Shown here: positions 52,823 through 60,832 of the stretch, in pieces
How the letters are laid out: every line of letters begins with the position of its first letter
How positions within the stretch are numbered: position 1 is the first letter of the stretch
NCBI RefSeq assembly: GCF_026626745.1
Contig: NZ_JAPNJW010000001.1
Location: forward strand, 4,138,001-4,202,000
DNA length: 64,000 nucleotides
Reading direction: 5' to 3'
DNA from: Nannocystis sp. RBIL2
Lineage (GTDB): Bacteria; Myxococcota_A; Polyangia; Nannocystales; Nannocystaceae
The notes under the pieces: generated by a model
Database searches by the model: none
What the model saw: only the letters and a program-made list of their open reading frames with translations
Told to the model about the DNA's origin: nothing
Program-made: the position numbers and the translations under genes

Positions 52823-53386
52823 TCAGATCAGGCGGAAGATCGCGTGGCGCAACGGGCGGATCAGGCCGATCATCGCCTCGTCGCCCTTGAGCAGCGCCGC
52901 CGCGGTCAGGCACGCCTCGGCCAGCACCACCTCGATCAGCTCCGCCGACAGCCCGAGCTGCTCGCCGACGGCCCGCACGCGCGAGCGCTCGGCGCCCGAC
53001 AATCCGTCGAGCGCGGCCAGCAGGGTCCCGCCCGACAGGATGTACAGCGCCAGCGAGCTGTGCGGCTGGACCACCTCGGCCACGTGCTCGGGGCGGACGG
53101 TCGACACGTCGAACTCGAGCAAGTGGCGCTGCGCCACTTCGGGCAGGCCGTGGCGATCCATCAATCGCTTGAGGCCGGTGACCTCGGCGCCGCTGACCCC
53201 GTCGGCCGCGGCCATGTACTTCGACAGCAGGATCAGGTGCAGCTCGGTCTCGACGCTGATCTCCGCGCCCAGCCCGTGGACCGCGTGGTCGCGGACGCTG
53301 AGCTCCACGTTGCGGTACGTCTCGTCGTCGAGGCCGGCCAGGAGCTCCTGGACCGACGCCAGGATCGGGTTCGTCGCCGCGTTCAC
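52823..53386 (-). CDS. TerB-like helical protein
   Basis: Protein of 187 aa, GTG start, no signal peptide. All-helical, with two TerB-like lobes: SVETELHLILLSKYMAAADG-VSGAEVTGLKRLMDRHGLP and LALYILSGGTLLAALDGLSG-AERSRVRAVGEQLGLS. The 'D-G-x-x-x-x-E' pattern repeated in both lobes is the acidic metal-type site of TerB/DUF533-like proteins. Tellurite genes proper are absent, so the role is open. Stands alone on the minus strand. Confidence 0.65.
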   Translation of the reverse strand: MNAATNPILASVQELLAGLDDETYRNVELSVRDHAVHGLGAEISVETELHLILLSKYMAAADGVSGAEVTGLKRLMDRHGLPEVAQRHLLEFDVSTVRPEHVAEVVQPHSSLALYILSGGTLLAALDGLSGAERSRVRAVGEQLGLSAELIEVVLAEACLTAAALLKGDEAMIGLIRPLRHAIFRLI

Positions 53387-53892
53387 GCAGTCCTCCGCCG
53401 CGTTCGTTTATAACCCACGCGATCCGCGACAGCATGGGGGCCCGGGGCGGCGCATCGATGCGCGATCTCGTCCCGCGCGCCGTCCGGACCGTCTCGCGGC
53501 GTTCGTGACGAGCCCCGAGCACCGGCCTCGTCCGTGCGGCGTCCGGGGCTCGCCTCGAGATCGCCCGACGAAGGCCTCGGGCCGCAGCCCACGCGCCTCG
53601 CAATGCGTGCATTTCAGCCCGGCAAGGCGCGGACTCGCCGCGGCGTGTCGGGCCTGCGGCGCGCGCCCTTCAAGGGTCGCCGCAGCACGCCGAAGCACGT
53701 CGTGGCGCCCGGCGAAGGGGTCTCCAGCATCGCCGACGCGTACGTTCGCGGCGCCGCCGGTCAATGTGCGTAGTGCGTCGCGGTCACCCGGGCCGCGGTG
53801 GTGCGTCCCCCGACCTGCGGGTGCTGCTGCCGGCGACGCGCCCGGCGCGAGACGCGGCCCGCGGGGCCACGCGCGTCCGCGCTGCGCGGGCG
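53387..53892. other. 506-bp region without a supportable gene
   Basis: Open frames exist on both strands but are Arg/Pro-rich, with no family resemblance. I see no repeat array, promoter pair or terminator. Confidence 0.5.
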
Positions 53893-56800
53893 TCAGCGCT
53901 TGAGCTGGAACCCGGGGGTGGCGGGCGGGCGCTGCATCGTCCCGCCGGCCCAGCTGTTGAAGAACGCCTGCGCCGACTTGTTGTCCGGGTCGATGCGGAT
54001 CACCCGCTGATAATAATCGTTGGCGCGGTCGTAGCGGGTCATCAGCTCGTTGACCTGGGCCAGCCCGAGCAGCGCGACCAAATTACGGTCGCCGGTCGCC
54101 TTCAGCAATTGTTCATAGTAGACCTCGGCGTCGTCGAAGTGGTCGATCTGCCGCATGCCCTGGGCCATGCAGCGCAGCGCCTCGATGTTCTGCGGCTTCT
54201 GCTCGAGCACCGCCTGCAAGATCTTCACGCCCGCCTGAGCGTCGCGGAAATTCACCTGGTAGCAGCCGTCGTCGACTCGCTCCTCGATCGTCTTCTTCGG
54301 CCGCTTCTGCCCCACGTTCGGCGCCGCGGGCGGCTTGTCGTTGGCCGGCTTGCTGGTGGTCGCCTCGCTGGCCTTGCCGGCCGTGCCGGTGGCGTCGAGC
54401 GGGTCCGCTTCTTCGCCGGTCGTCGTGCCGTCGGTGGTCTCGCTGCCCGGCTGGGGCCCGGACGTCGTCCCCTCGGGCGGCTTCTCGCCGGTGGACGGCG
54501 GCGGCGCGCTCGTCACGGTCGCCGGCGGCAGCTCGGGGCCCATCTTCTCGAAGTGCGTGGTGGAGTCGTCCTGCTTGGTCGGGGGATCGGGCTGCGCGGG
54601 CTCGGTGGCCGTCGCGTCGCGCTTCTGCTCGCTCTTCGACGGCACGAACTGCCGCGAATCACTGGAATCACTGCCGCCGCGCTCGTTGGTCTCGCGCAGG
54701 CTCGGGCCTGCGATCTGCATCGCCAGCAGCACCAGCGCCGCGCTGGCGCACAGGCCCAGCAGCGCGTACACGCCGCGGCCGGGCGCGCGCGCGTAGACCA
54801 CCTGCGGCGTGCCGTCCGCCTGCGCGGCGGCTCGCGGGTGGACCGCGCCCGTGGCCGGGTGACGCGCTCGCTCGACCGCGTCGATCTCGGCGCTGGCCAC
54901 CGTCGCGTCCTCGAGCGCCATCTCGGCGGCAGTGGCCTGCCGAGCCGTCGCCGACAGAGCCGCCGTCGTCAGCGTGGCCTCGGCCGCGCGCGTGGGCTCT
55001 TCTTGCTTCGCCACGGCGAGCTTCGCCGGGGCCATCGGCGCCGGGGCCATCGGCGCTGCGAACGACCGCGGCGCGGCGGCTTCCAGCTCGGCGACGATCG
55101 GCACCGCGTCCTCGTCCGGCTCCGCATCGAGCAGCAGGTCGTCGTCCAGATCCACTTCGACAGGCGCCGCGCTCTGCGGCGTCACCGGGACCGCTGCGCC
55201 GCCCGGCGCCCCTGCCGGAGCGATCGGCTTCGCCGCGGCCAGCGGTCCTGACTCCGGCAGCGGCAGCGTCGCGAACATCGCGGTCCACGTCGGCGCCATC
55301 GACTTCTGCGGCGGCGGTGCGGCCTCGACCTCCTTCTCGGCCCACGCAGTCGACAGCGCCTGCGTGAACTCGGCCGCCGAGCGGAAGCGGCGCTCGATCT
55401 CCCACGCCACTCCCTTCTTGAGCACGTCCTTCATCAACCCCCCGCAGTGCAGGCGGTCGATGAAGCGGTCGGCGTCGCGGACCACCTCCAGCGGCAGCTC
55501 GGCCCCGTAGAGCCCGAACACCGCGGTCATCGCCAGGCCGTAGATGTCGGCGCGGTGGTCGGCGTCCTGCGGCCGGTTGAGCACCTCGGGCGCCGCGTAG
55601 ATGAACGAGCCCATCGGCCCCGTGCGGGTCGAGCCCGGCGCGTCCTGTTCGCGGACCAGGTCGAAGTCGGTCAGCTTGGCCGCGGCGGCCTCGCCGAGCA
55701 GCACGTTCGACGGCTTCACGTCGCGGTGGACCAGCCCGCGCTCGTGCGCGTGGACCAGCGCCTGGCCGACCGCGACGACGCCCGCGACCACCTGATCGGC
55801 GGTGAGCTTCTTGTCGAGCACCGCCTCGTGGAGCGTCCCGCCGGACATGTACTCCATCACGAAGAAGTGGCGGCCCGCCTCTTCGCCGTACGGCTCGAGC
55901 ACCTGGACGATCGCCGGGTGGCGCAGCTCGGACATCTTCCACGCCCCGCGGAAGAAGCGGTCGCGGCGGGTCTTGTCCTCCGCGAATTGCCCGTGCAGCA
56001 CCTTGAGCGCCACCTCGCGCTTGGTCGTCTCGTCGCGCGCGTGCCACACCGTGGCGAACCCGCCCTGACCGACCAGCCCGAGCAGGCGGTAGCGGCCGCG
56101 GGCCAGCACGTCGCCCTCGCGGAGCTGCGCGCCCTCGCGGAACTCTCGCTTCAGCGCCGCGATCTCGATCTCGACCTCGCTCGTCGCGCCGCCTTCGTCC
56201 GCGAGCTGCTGGCGCTTCGTCAGCGCCGCCTCGAGCTTGCGCCCGAGCGTCACCTTGGCGCCCGCGACCTTGAGGTCGAGCGGGCCGCCGGCCCCGAACA
56301 CGCGGGCGTACACCTCGTTGCGGAACGGGTCCATCCCGCGGCACAGGCCCGTCAGCTGCAGCTCCTTGCGGTCCTCCTCGCCGAGCTCCTCGCCGTCGAC
56401 CAGGCGGCGGAACAGCATCGCCAGGCGTGCGTCCTGGGTGACCAGGCGGAAGATGTTGTAGAAGTGGATGTTGCGCGAGCTCTCGGCGACGATCGTCGCC
56501 ACCACCGCGTCGACGTCGCTGGCGTCGAGCTTCCTGGCCCCGCGGGCGGCGCGGTTCCACAGCGCCTCGAACACCAGCTGGCACAGGAACACCGAGCCCG
56601 CCGTCAGCTCGAACACGCGGGACACCAGGTCGGGCCCGGCGAACGCCCCGGCGGTGGCCAGGTACGACGCCAGCTGGCTGACCTGGGCCAGCGACAGGTC
56701 CTCCAGCGCGATCTCGATGGCGACGTTGAACGGCGACCAGCGCGGGTCGGAGATGAAGCGCGACGAGTGGGCCGCCCCCGCCAGCACGAAGGTCAGGCGC

Positions 56801-57273
56801 TGCAGCGTCTCCTCGTGCGCGCGCAGGTTGAAGAAGGTCCTGATCTTGCTGAAGATCTGCTCGCGGCACTCGACGTGGAGGAGCACGTCGATCTCGTCGA
56901 TGAAGATCACCAGGCGGCCGGGGAACGCCGCCAGCCAGGCCTTGAACACCTCGCGCGGGTCGCCCTTGCCGATCGGCGCCGGGTCGAAGTTGGCGCTGCG
57001 GGCCACCTCGTGCAGGAACTGGCGCCAGAAGTCGTCGTACGAGCGGACCACGAACGGCGACAGGTCGACCAGCGCGCAGCGGAACTCCGGCGCCAGCAGC
57101 GACGACATCGTGCGCGCGATCAGGCTCGACTTGCCGCTCTGCCGCGGCGCCGCGAAGTACGGGTAGTACTGGTTGTCGCGGATCTGCTCGACCAGCTCCG
57201 CGTCGGCGCCGCGGCGGATGTACGCCTTGCCGGCGAACGCGCCGGCCGCCCGGTACGGGTTCTCGACCGTCAC
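53893..57273 (-). CDS. AAA-like ATPase / Ser-Thr kinase / TPR membrane protein
   Basis: Multidomain protein of 1126 aa, GTG start overlapping the SIR2-like gene stop (GTGA). Residues ~5-350: AAA-like ATPase with Walker A APRQSGKSS (Lys48) and Walker B LVIFIDEIDVLL (Asp126, Glu127); the AYIRRGADAE start is typical of AAA_35 domains. Residues ~425-690: Ser/Thr kinase with LVGQGGFATVWHAR, VALKVL, VHRDVKPSNVLL and YAAPEVLNRP. The metal-binding DFG reads DFD (TDFDLVREQ), an unusual change. An Ala/Pro linker, a TM helix (VYALLGLCASAALVLLAM) and a C-terminal TPR region (AEVYYEQLLKATGDRN, ANDYYQRVIRIDPDN) follow. Probably a membrane-anchored signal transducer acting with the SIR2-like protein. Confidence 0.88.
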   Translation of the reverse strand: MTVENPYRAAGAFAGKAYIRRGADAELVEQIRDNQYYPYFAAPRQSGKSSLIARTMSSLLAPEFRCALVDLSPFVVRSYDDFWRQFLHEVARSANFDPAPIGKGDPREVFKAWLAAFPGRLVIFIDEIDVLLHVECREQIFSKIRTFFNLRAHEETLQRLTFVLAGAAHSSRFISDPRWSPFNVAIEIALEDLSLAQVSQLASYLATAGAFAGPDLVSRVFELTAGSVFLCQLVFEALWNRAARGARKLDASDVDAVVATIVAESSRNIHFYNIFRLVTQDARLAMLFRRLVDGEELGEEDRKELQLTGLCRGMDPFRNEVYARVFGAGGPLDLKVAGAKVTLGRKLEAALTKRQQLADEGGATSEVEIEIAALKREFREGAQLREGDVLARGRYRLLGLVGQGGFATVWHARDETTKREVALKVLHGQFAEDKTRRDRFFRGAWKMSELRHPAIVQVLEPYGEEAGRHFFVMEYMSGGTLHEAVLDKKLTADQVVAGVVAVGQALVHAHERGLVHRDVKPSNVLLGEAAAAKLTDFDLVREQDAPGSTRTGPMGSFIYAAPEVLNRPQDADHRADIYGLAMTAVFGLYGAELPLEVVRDADRFIDRLHCGGLMKDVLKKGVAWEIERRFRSAAEFTQALSTAWAEKEVEAAPPPQKSMAPTWTAMFATLPLPESGPLAAAKPIAPAGAPGGAAVPVTPQSAAPVEVDLDDDLLLDAEPDEDAVPIVAELEAAAPRSFAAPMAPAPMAPAKLAVAKQEEPTRAAEATLTTAALSATARQATAAEMALEDATVASAEIDAVERARHPATGAVHPRAAAQADGTPQVVYARAPGRGVYALLGLCASAALVLLAMQIAGPSLRETNERGGSDSSDSRQFVPSKSEQKRDATATEPAQPDPPTKQDDSTTHFEKMGPELPPATVTSAPPPSTGEKPPEGTTSGPQPGSETTDGTTTGEEADPLDATGTAGKASEATTSKPANDKPPAAPNVGQKRPKKTIEERVDDGCYQVNFRDAQAGVKILQAVLEQKPQNIEALRCMAQGMRQIDHFDDAEVYYEQLLKATGDRNLVALLGLAQVNELMTRYDRANDYYQRVIRIDPDNKSAQAFFNSWAGGTMQRPPATPGFQLKR

Positions 57274-59360
57274 CGGTAGCTCTCTTTCTTGCGCACCCGC
57301 GCCGCCAGGTCGGCGTCGCTGGCCCCCGCCGCCTCGTCCTTCCACAGGTTGAAGCACAGGCACTGGGCCGGCTTCGGCAGCATCTTCGTGCGCTCGCGGA
57401 TCGTCGCCCGCTCGGCCTCCGCCACCGCCCGCGCGCGCGGCGACAGCAGGGCCAGCAGCTGGCCGAGCTCCGCCTCGGTGAACGGGCGCAGCTCGACCTC
57501 GAGCCAGTCGCCGAGGTTGGGGTTCGACAGCTCGAAGCTCGCCAGCACCTCGGCGATCGGGTCGCGCGTGGTCACCACCAGGCGCAGCGACCCTGCGAGC
57601 TGGCTGACCACGCGGTACAGCGCCGGCACGAACCGCTGCGCCACCTCCGGCGTCAGCCCGCCGAACTCGTCGAGCGTCAGCAGCAGCGGCCGCTGGGCGG
57701 CGGCCGTCTGGACCTCGCGCCAGGTCTTGAACGTCTGCCCGTAGGCGCGGCCGACCTCGGCGAAGAACTCGTCGAAGAACAGGTTGACGTCGTCGACCCG
57801 CATCATCTGCAGGTCGAGCAGGCACACCGCCGCGCCGGCCCCGCTGCGCCACGCGCGGTCGGCCCGCAGCAGCAGGCTCGACTTGCCGATCGAGAAGTCG
57901 CCGCGGACCACCACCGCGTTCGCGCCGCCCTCGAGCGCCTCCGCCAGCGCCGCGTCGGCAGCCCGCGCCACGTACGAGCGCGCCGCCAGCCCCAGCATGC
58001 CCGCCTTCTGGAACGGGTTCGGCCCCGCGGGCATGACCGAAGCGACATGCCCTTCAGGACCTGTCCCCGAGGACATGCCCGAAGCGCCATGTCCTTGCGA
58101 ACCTGTCCCCGAGGACGAGCTCGGCGGCGTCGTCCCCGGCGCGCAGGCGGCCTCGGCGTGGGTACCGAGCACCGCGGCGAGCGAGCCGGCGGCGTGCGAC
58201 GACGACGCGTCCGGCTCGGTCGGCGGCACGATCGGCCGCTGCCCGCTCTCGCCGGCGAAGAACGACCCGCTCTGTCCCGGCCGCGCCCCGCTCTCGCCCG
58301 CGTGCTGCGCCCCGCTCTCGCCTGGCCGCGCCCCGCTCGCGCCCGCGTGCTGCGCCCCGCTCTCGCTCGCCGTCGGCTCGGCCAGCCGCTCGGCCAGCCG
58401 CGGCAGGAACGTGTGCGCGTCGATCCCCTTGTAGAGCATCACCCGGCCGCTCTCGATGCCCGGGCGCAGCGCCTCGAGCAGGCGGCTCGAGCCGCGCACG
58501 ATCGCCGCCTCGTCCTCGGGGTAGAACGCCCAGGCGATCTTGAGCGGCGCCAGCCCGCCGTGGACCGTGGCGATCAGCGAGCGCGTGAACACGTCGTCCC
58601 ACCCGCTGTAGCCGAGCACCACCACGGTGCGCGCGCTGATCAGCTGGGCCAGCGACGCCGACAGCTTGGGCCGGTCCTGCCCCAGCTGCGCGGGCGTGTG
58701 CAGCGTGTCGGTGCGAAACCAGTCGCCGTGGAAGTGGACCACCAGGCAGCCCTGACCGTCGACGCCCGCCAGGCTGCCGTCGCCGTGGAGCGCGGTCACG
58801 TACGCGCGACCGCCGGCCCGGCGCACGCTGATCGCCACCAGCGGGTCGAAGTTCGACGTCAGCACCAGCGGCCGGCTCGGCGCCGGCGCGCGCGCCAGCA
58901 CCTGACCGAGCGCGTCGGCGGCCGGCGGCAGGTGCCAGCCCTCGACATCGTCCTCGAGCGCGCGGCACACCTCGTGGTCGTGGATCACCGCCGGCGGCGC
59001 CGGGAAGCGCGACGACGGCCGGCGCGCCAGCAGCACTGCGCGCCGGATCACCGCGTTCGCCACGTCCTGGTCGCGCGTGCGCAGCAGGTGGCGAAACGCC
59101 GCCTGGTAGCGGTTGTCCGGCTCCTTCGTCAGCACCGCCTCGAATCGCTGCAGCTCGCTGGCCCGCTGGTACTCGCCGCGGATCAGCTCGATCACCCCGT
59201 CGACGCGCGGCACCCCGGGCTCGCCCGTGCGGCTCGGAGCCGTCACCGCCGAGCCCACCAGATACACCACCTCGTGCGGCCGCGCGGAGAGCCGGTCCAG
59301 CAGGTCCTCGTCGCTCGCGAACTCGGGCGCCATCTGGCCGGCGGAGGAATCGGCGGGCAT
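57270..59360 (-). CDS. SIR2-like domain fused to P-loop NTPase
   Basis: Protein of 696 aa; ATG 59360 chosen because upstream codons are Arg/Ala-rich without a domain. Residues ~30-330: SIR2-like Rossmann domain with VVYLVGSAVTAP, LVLTSNFDPLVAISV (Asn170), VVHFHGDWFRTDTL (His211) and TVVVLGYSGWDDVFTRSL, so the NAD-cleaving Asn/His pair seems kept. Residues ~332-445: linker with ESGAQHAG octapeptides and a segment encoded by six 14-bp repeat units. Residues ~455-696: NTPase with Walker A RGDFSIGKSS (Lys493) and Walker B LLLTLDEFGGL, resembling STAND/AAA_22 ATPases. SIR2 fused to STAND NTPases is known from antiphage NADases (Avs5/DSR-like families). Coupled by GTGA overlap to the kinase gene. 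No TM segment. Confidence 0.85.
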   Translation of the reverse strand: MPADSSAGQMAPEFASDEDLLDRLSARPHEVVYLVGSAVTAPSRTGEPGVPRVDGVIELIRGEYQRASELQRFEAVLTKEPDNRYQAAFRHLLRTRDQDVANAVIRRAVLLARRPSSRFPAPPAVIHDHEVCRALEDDVEGWHLPPAADALGQVLARAPAPSRPLVLTSNFDPLVAISVRRAGGRAYVTALHGDGSLAGVDGQGCLVVHFHGDWFRTDTLHTPAQLGQDRPKLSASLAQLISARTVVVLGYSGWDDVFTRSLIATVHGGLAPLKIAWAFYPEDEAAIVRGSSRLLEALRPGIESGRVMLYKGIDAHTFLPRLAERLAEPTASESGAQHAGASGARPGESGAQHAGESGARPGQSGSFFAGESGQRPIVPPTEPDASSSHAAGSLAAVLGTHAEAACAPGTTPPSSSSGTGSQGHGASGMSSGTGPEGHVASVMPAGPNPFQKAGMLGLAARSYVARAADAALAEALEGGANAVVVRGDFSIGKSSLLLRADRAWRSGAGAAVCLLDLQMMRVDDVNLFFDEFFAEVGRAYGQTFKTWREVQTAAAQRPLLLTLDEFGGLTPEVAQRFVPALYRVVSQLAGSLRLVVTTRDPIAEVLASFELSNPNLGDWLEVELRPFTEAELGQLLALLSPRARAVAEAERATIRERTKMLPKPAQCLCFNLWKDEAAGASDADLAARVRKKESYR
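58032..58115. repeat. 14-bp repeat array (6 units) inside the SIR2-like gene
   Basis: Units start at 58032, 58046, 58060 (CCTG), 58074, 58088 and 58102 (CCTG), all exactly 14 nt; units 3 and 6 are identical (CCTGTCCCCGAGGA). 84 bp encode two 14-residue copies: GTGSQGHGASGMSS and GTGPEGHVASVMPA. They sit in the linker between the two domains, so the frame is undisturbed. Confidence 0.87.
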
Positions 59361-59735
59361 CGTGTCACCCGAGGATACCCCACGCCCGACCGCCCGGCCC
59401 CGCGCCCGCATGACAGCGGCGACAGCGTCTCGGGCCGCAGGCGCTCGCCCGCGAGCCCGGTCTGTCATGCCGTTCCTCGCCGGCGCGGTTTCGCGCATTG
59501 CCCCGGGGATCGCCTCCGCCGCGGCTGCACCGCCCTCTCGCCCGAGCCCGCCGGAGCGCGGCACGGCTGCTCGCCACGATGCGGACGCGGCCCCCCGAAG
59601 CGGCGGGGCAATCATCGGTGGACGCCCGCACTGCTGAAACCAGCGCTACGCACATTCGCCGCTCTTCGCGTGCAAGGACCCACCGCGACTCCGCGGCCTG
59701 ACGACCGCCGTCGAAGATCGCGGACGCATGCACGC
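59361..59735. other. 375-bp upstream region of the SIR2-like gene
   Basis: Between the Cys-rich gene and the SIR2-like gene, both on the minus strand. Holds a spaced inverted repeat (59408-59470). No gene supported. Confidence 0.5.
59408..59470. promoter_or_regulatory. spaced 9-bp inverted repeat upstream of the SIR2-like gene
   Basis: GCATGACAG (59408-59416) and CTGTCATGC (59462-59470) are perfect inverted copies 45 bp apart, 48-110 bp upstream of the start codon. Could be a looping operator or chance; the arms resemble the CATG/CTGTC words of the repeat family. Confidence 0.3.
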
Positions 59736-60644
59736 TCACCGATCGGTCGCGTCCAACTCGACGCTCTCCCCGTCTTCCCCGCGCAGCCGCGCCCACGCGT
59801 CTGCCCACGTGCTCGGGCGCATCGTCACCGCCCACTCCGAGCGGCCCGGCCCCCACACCGTCATCAGCACTCGCTGCCGGTGCCGCGACAGCTCCACCTG
59901 CGGCGCGTCCTGACGCGGGCTCTTCCACCCCAGCGGCAGCTCGTTCTCGGCCCACGGCTTCTCCGCGAGCACCAGCTGCCGCACCAGCTGGCACCACGGG
60001 ATCGGCACCACCAGGCGCGCCTCCGCGGGCAGCTGCGGCGACGCGATCATCAGCGACGGATCTTCGATCCCGCCGCCGCACGTCAGCTCCAGCTCGGCCA
60101 GGTGGAGCGCGCGATCCCAGCTCGGCACGTCATCGGCCATCGCGGGCCGTCCGCCAGGGTCGTGCGGCGGACTCGTGATCGGAGCGGCCACCAACTCGCG
60201 CGCCCGCGCCAGCCGCCCCGCGTAGTCCGGCGGCGCTGTCTCGGCGATCGCCTCCTCGCGCACCGTCGACGCGTGCAGCGAATACCAGTGCGGGCCGATG
60301 CAGTCGCCATGACCAAATCCGATCTCGTGTCCGCAGCGGCACACCAGGTTCGGCTTGTCCGGCCCCCACCAGTTGAGCCCGCAGCACCCGGTCGTGCGCG
60401 CGGGGTCGGGGTGCACCCTTATCCAACGGCTCGGCAGCGGCGCGAGCAGCCACGGATAGTCCGCCAGCGCCGTCGCCAAATACGGGCTCGCCAGCCTCGG
60501 ATCGTCGCGGCGCACGAACCAGCCCGCCGGCAGGAGCCACGTCTGGTCTCCCTGCAGACACAGCGCCTCCATCAGCTCGAGCGCGCGCAGCCGCGGGGTG
60601 AGCGGGACGTCGCAGCGAGGGCAGCGGAAGCGGATCGACCTCAC
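59736..60644 (-). CDS. Cys-rich putative zinc-binding protein
   Basis: Protein of 302 aa from GTG 60644, chosen because it directly precedes the first zinc knuckle (IRFRCPRCDVPLTPRLRAL). A second Cys group, TTGCCGLNWWGPDKPNLVCRCG, and GFGHGDCIGPHWYSLH suggest another metal site. The C-terminal half is a Trp/Arg-rich alpha/beta region (VPIPWCQLVRQLVLAEKPWA). No signal peptide. Proteins with this 'GPDxPNLVCRCG..GxxxxDC' pattern occur scattered in bacteria without known function. Same strand as, and upstream of, the SIR2-like operon. Confidence 0.65.
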   Translation of the reverse strand: MRSIRFRCPRCDVPLTPRLRALELMEALCLQGDQTWLLPAGWFVRRDDPRLASPYLATALADYPWLLAPLPSRWIRVHPDPARTTGCCGLNWWGPDKPNLVCRCGHEIGFGHGDCIGPHWYSLHASTVREEAIAETAPPDYAGRLARARELVAAPITSPPHDPGGRPAMADDVPSWDRALHLAELELTCGGGIEDPSLMIASPQLPAEARLVVPIPWCQLVRQLVLAEKPWAENELPLGWKSPRQDAPQVELSRHRQRVLMTVWGPGRSEWAVTMRPSTWADAWARLRGEDGESVELDATDR

Positions 60645-60832
60645 CCGGGAATCGTACCGCGATCGCCTCGCAGTCACTCGCCCCGACTCGGGGTCGCCGC
60701 CGAGCGCCTCGGCTCGATCTTCGCCTCGTCGATCGGCGGATCGAGCCTGCAGCAGCCGTGGCTGCAGGTGCTCGACCCGCCGATCGACGCGTACACCGAC
60801 GCTGGTGCGCGTGAACGAACGAGCTCGCCCCA

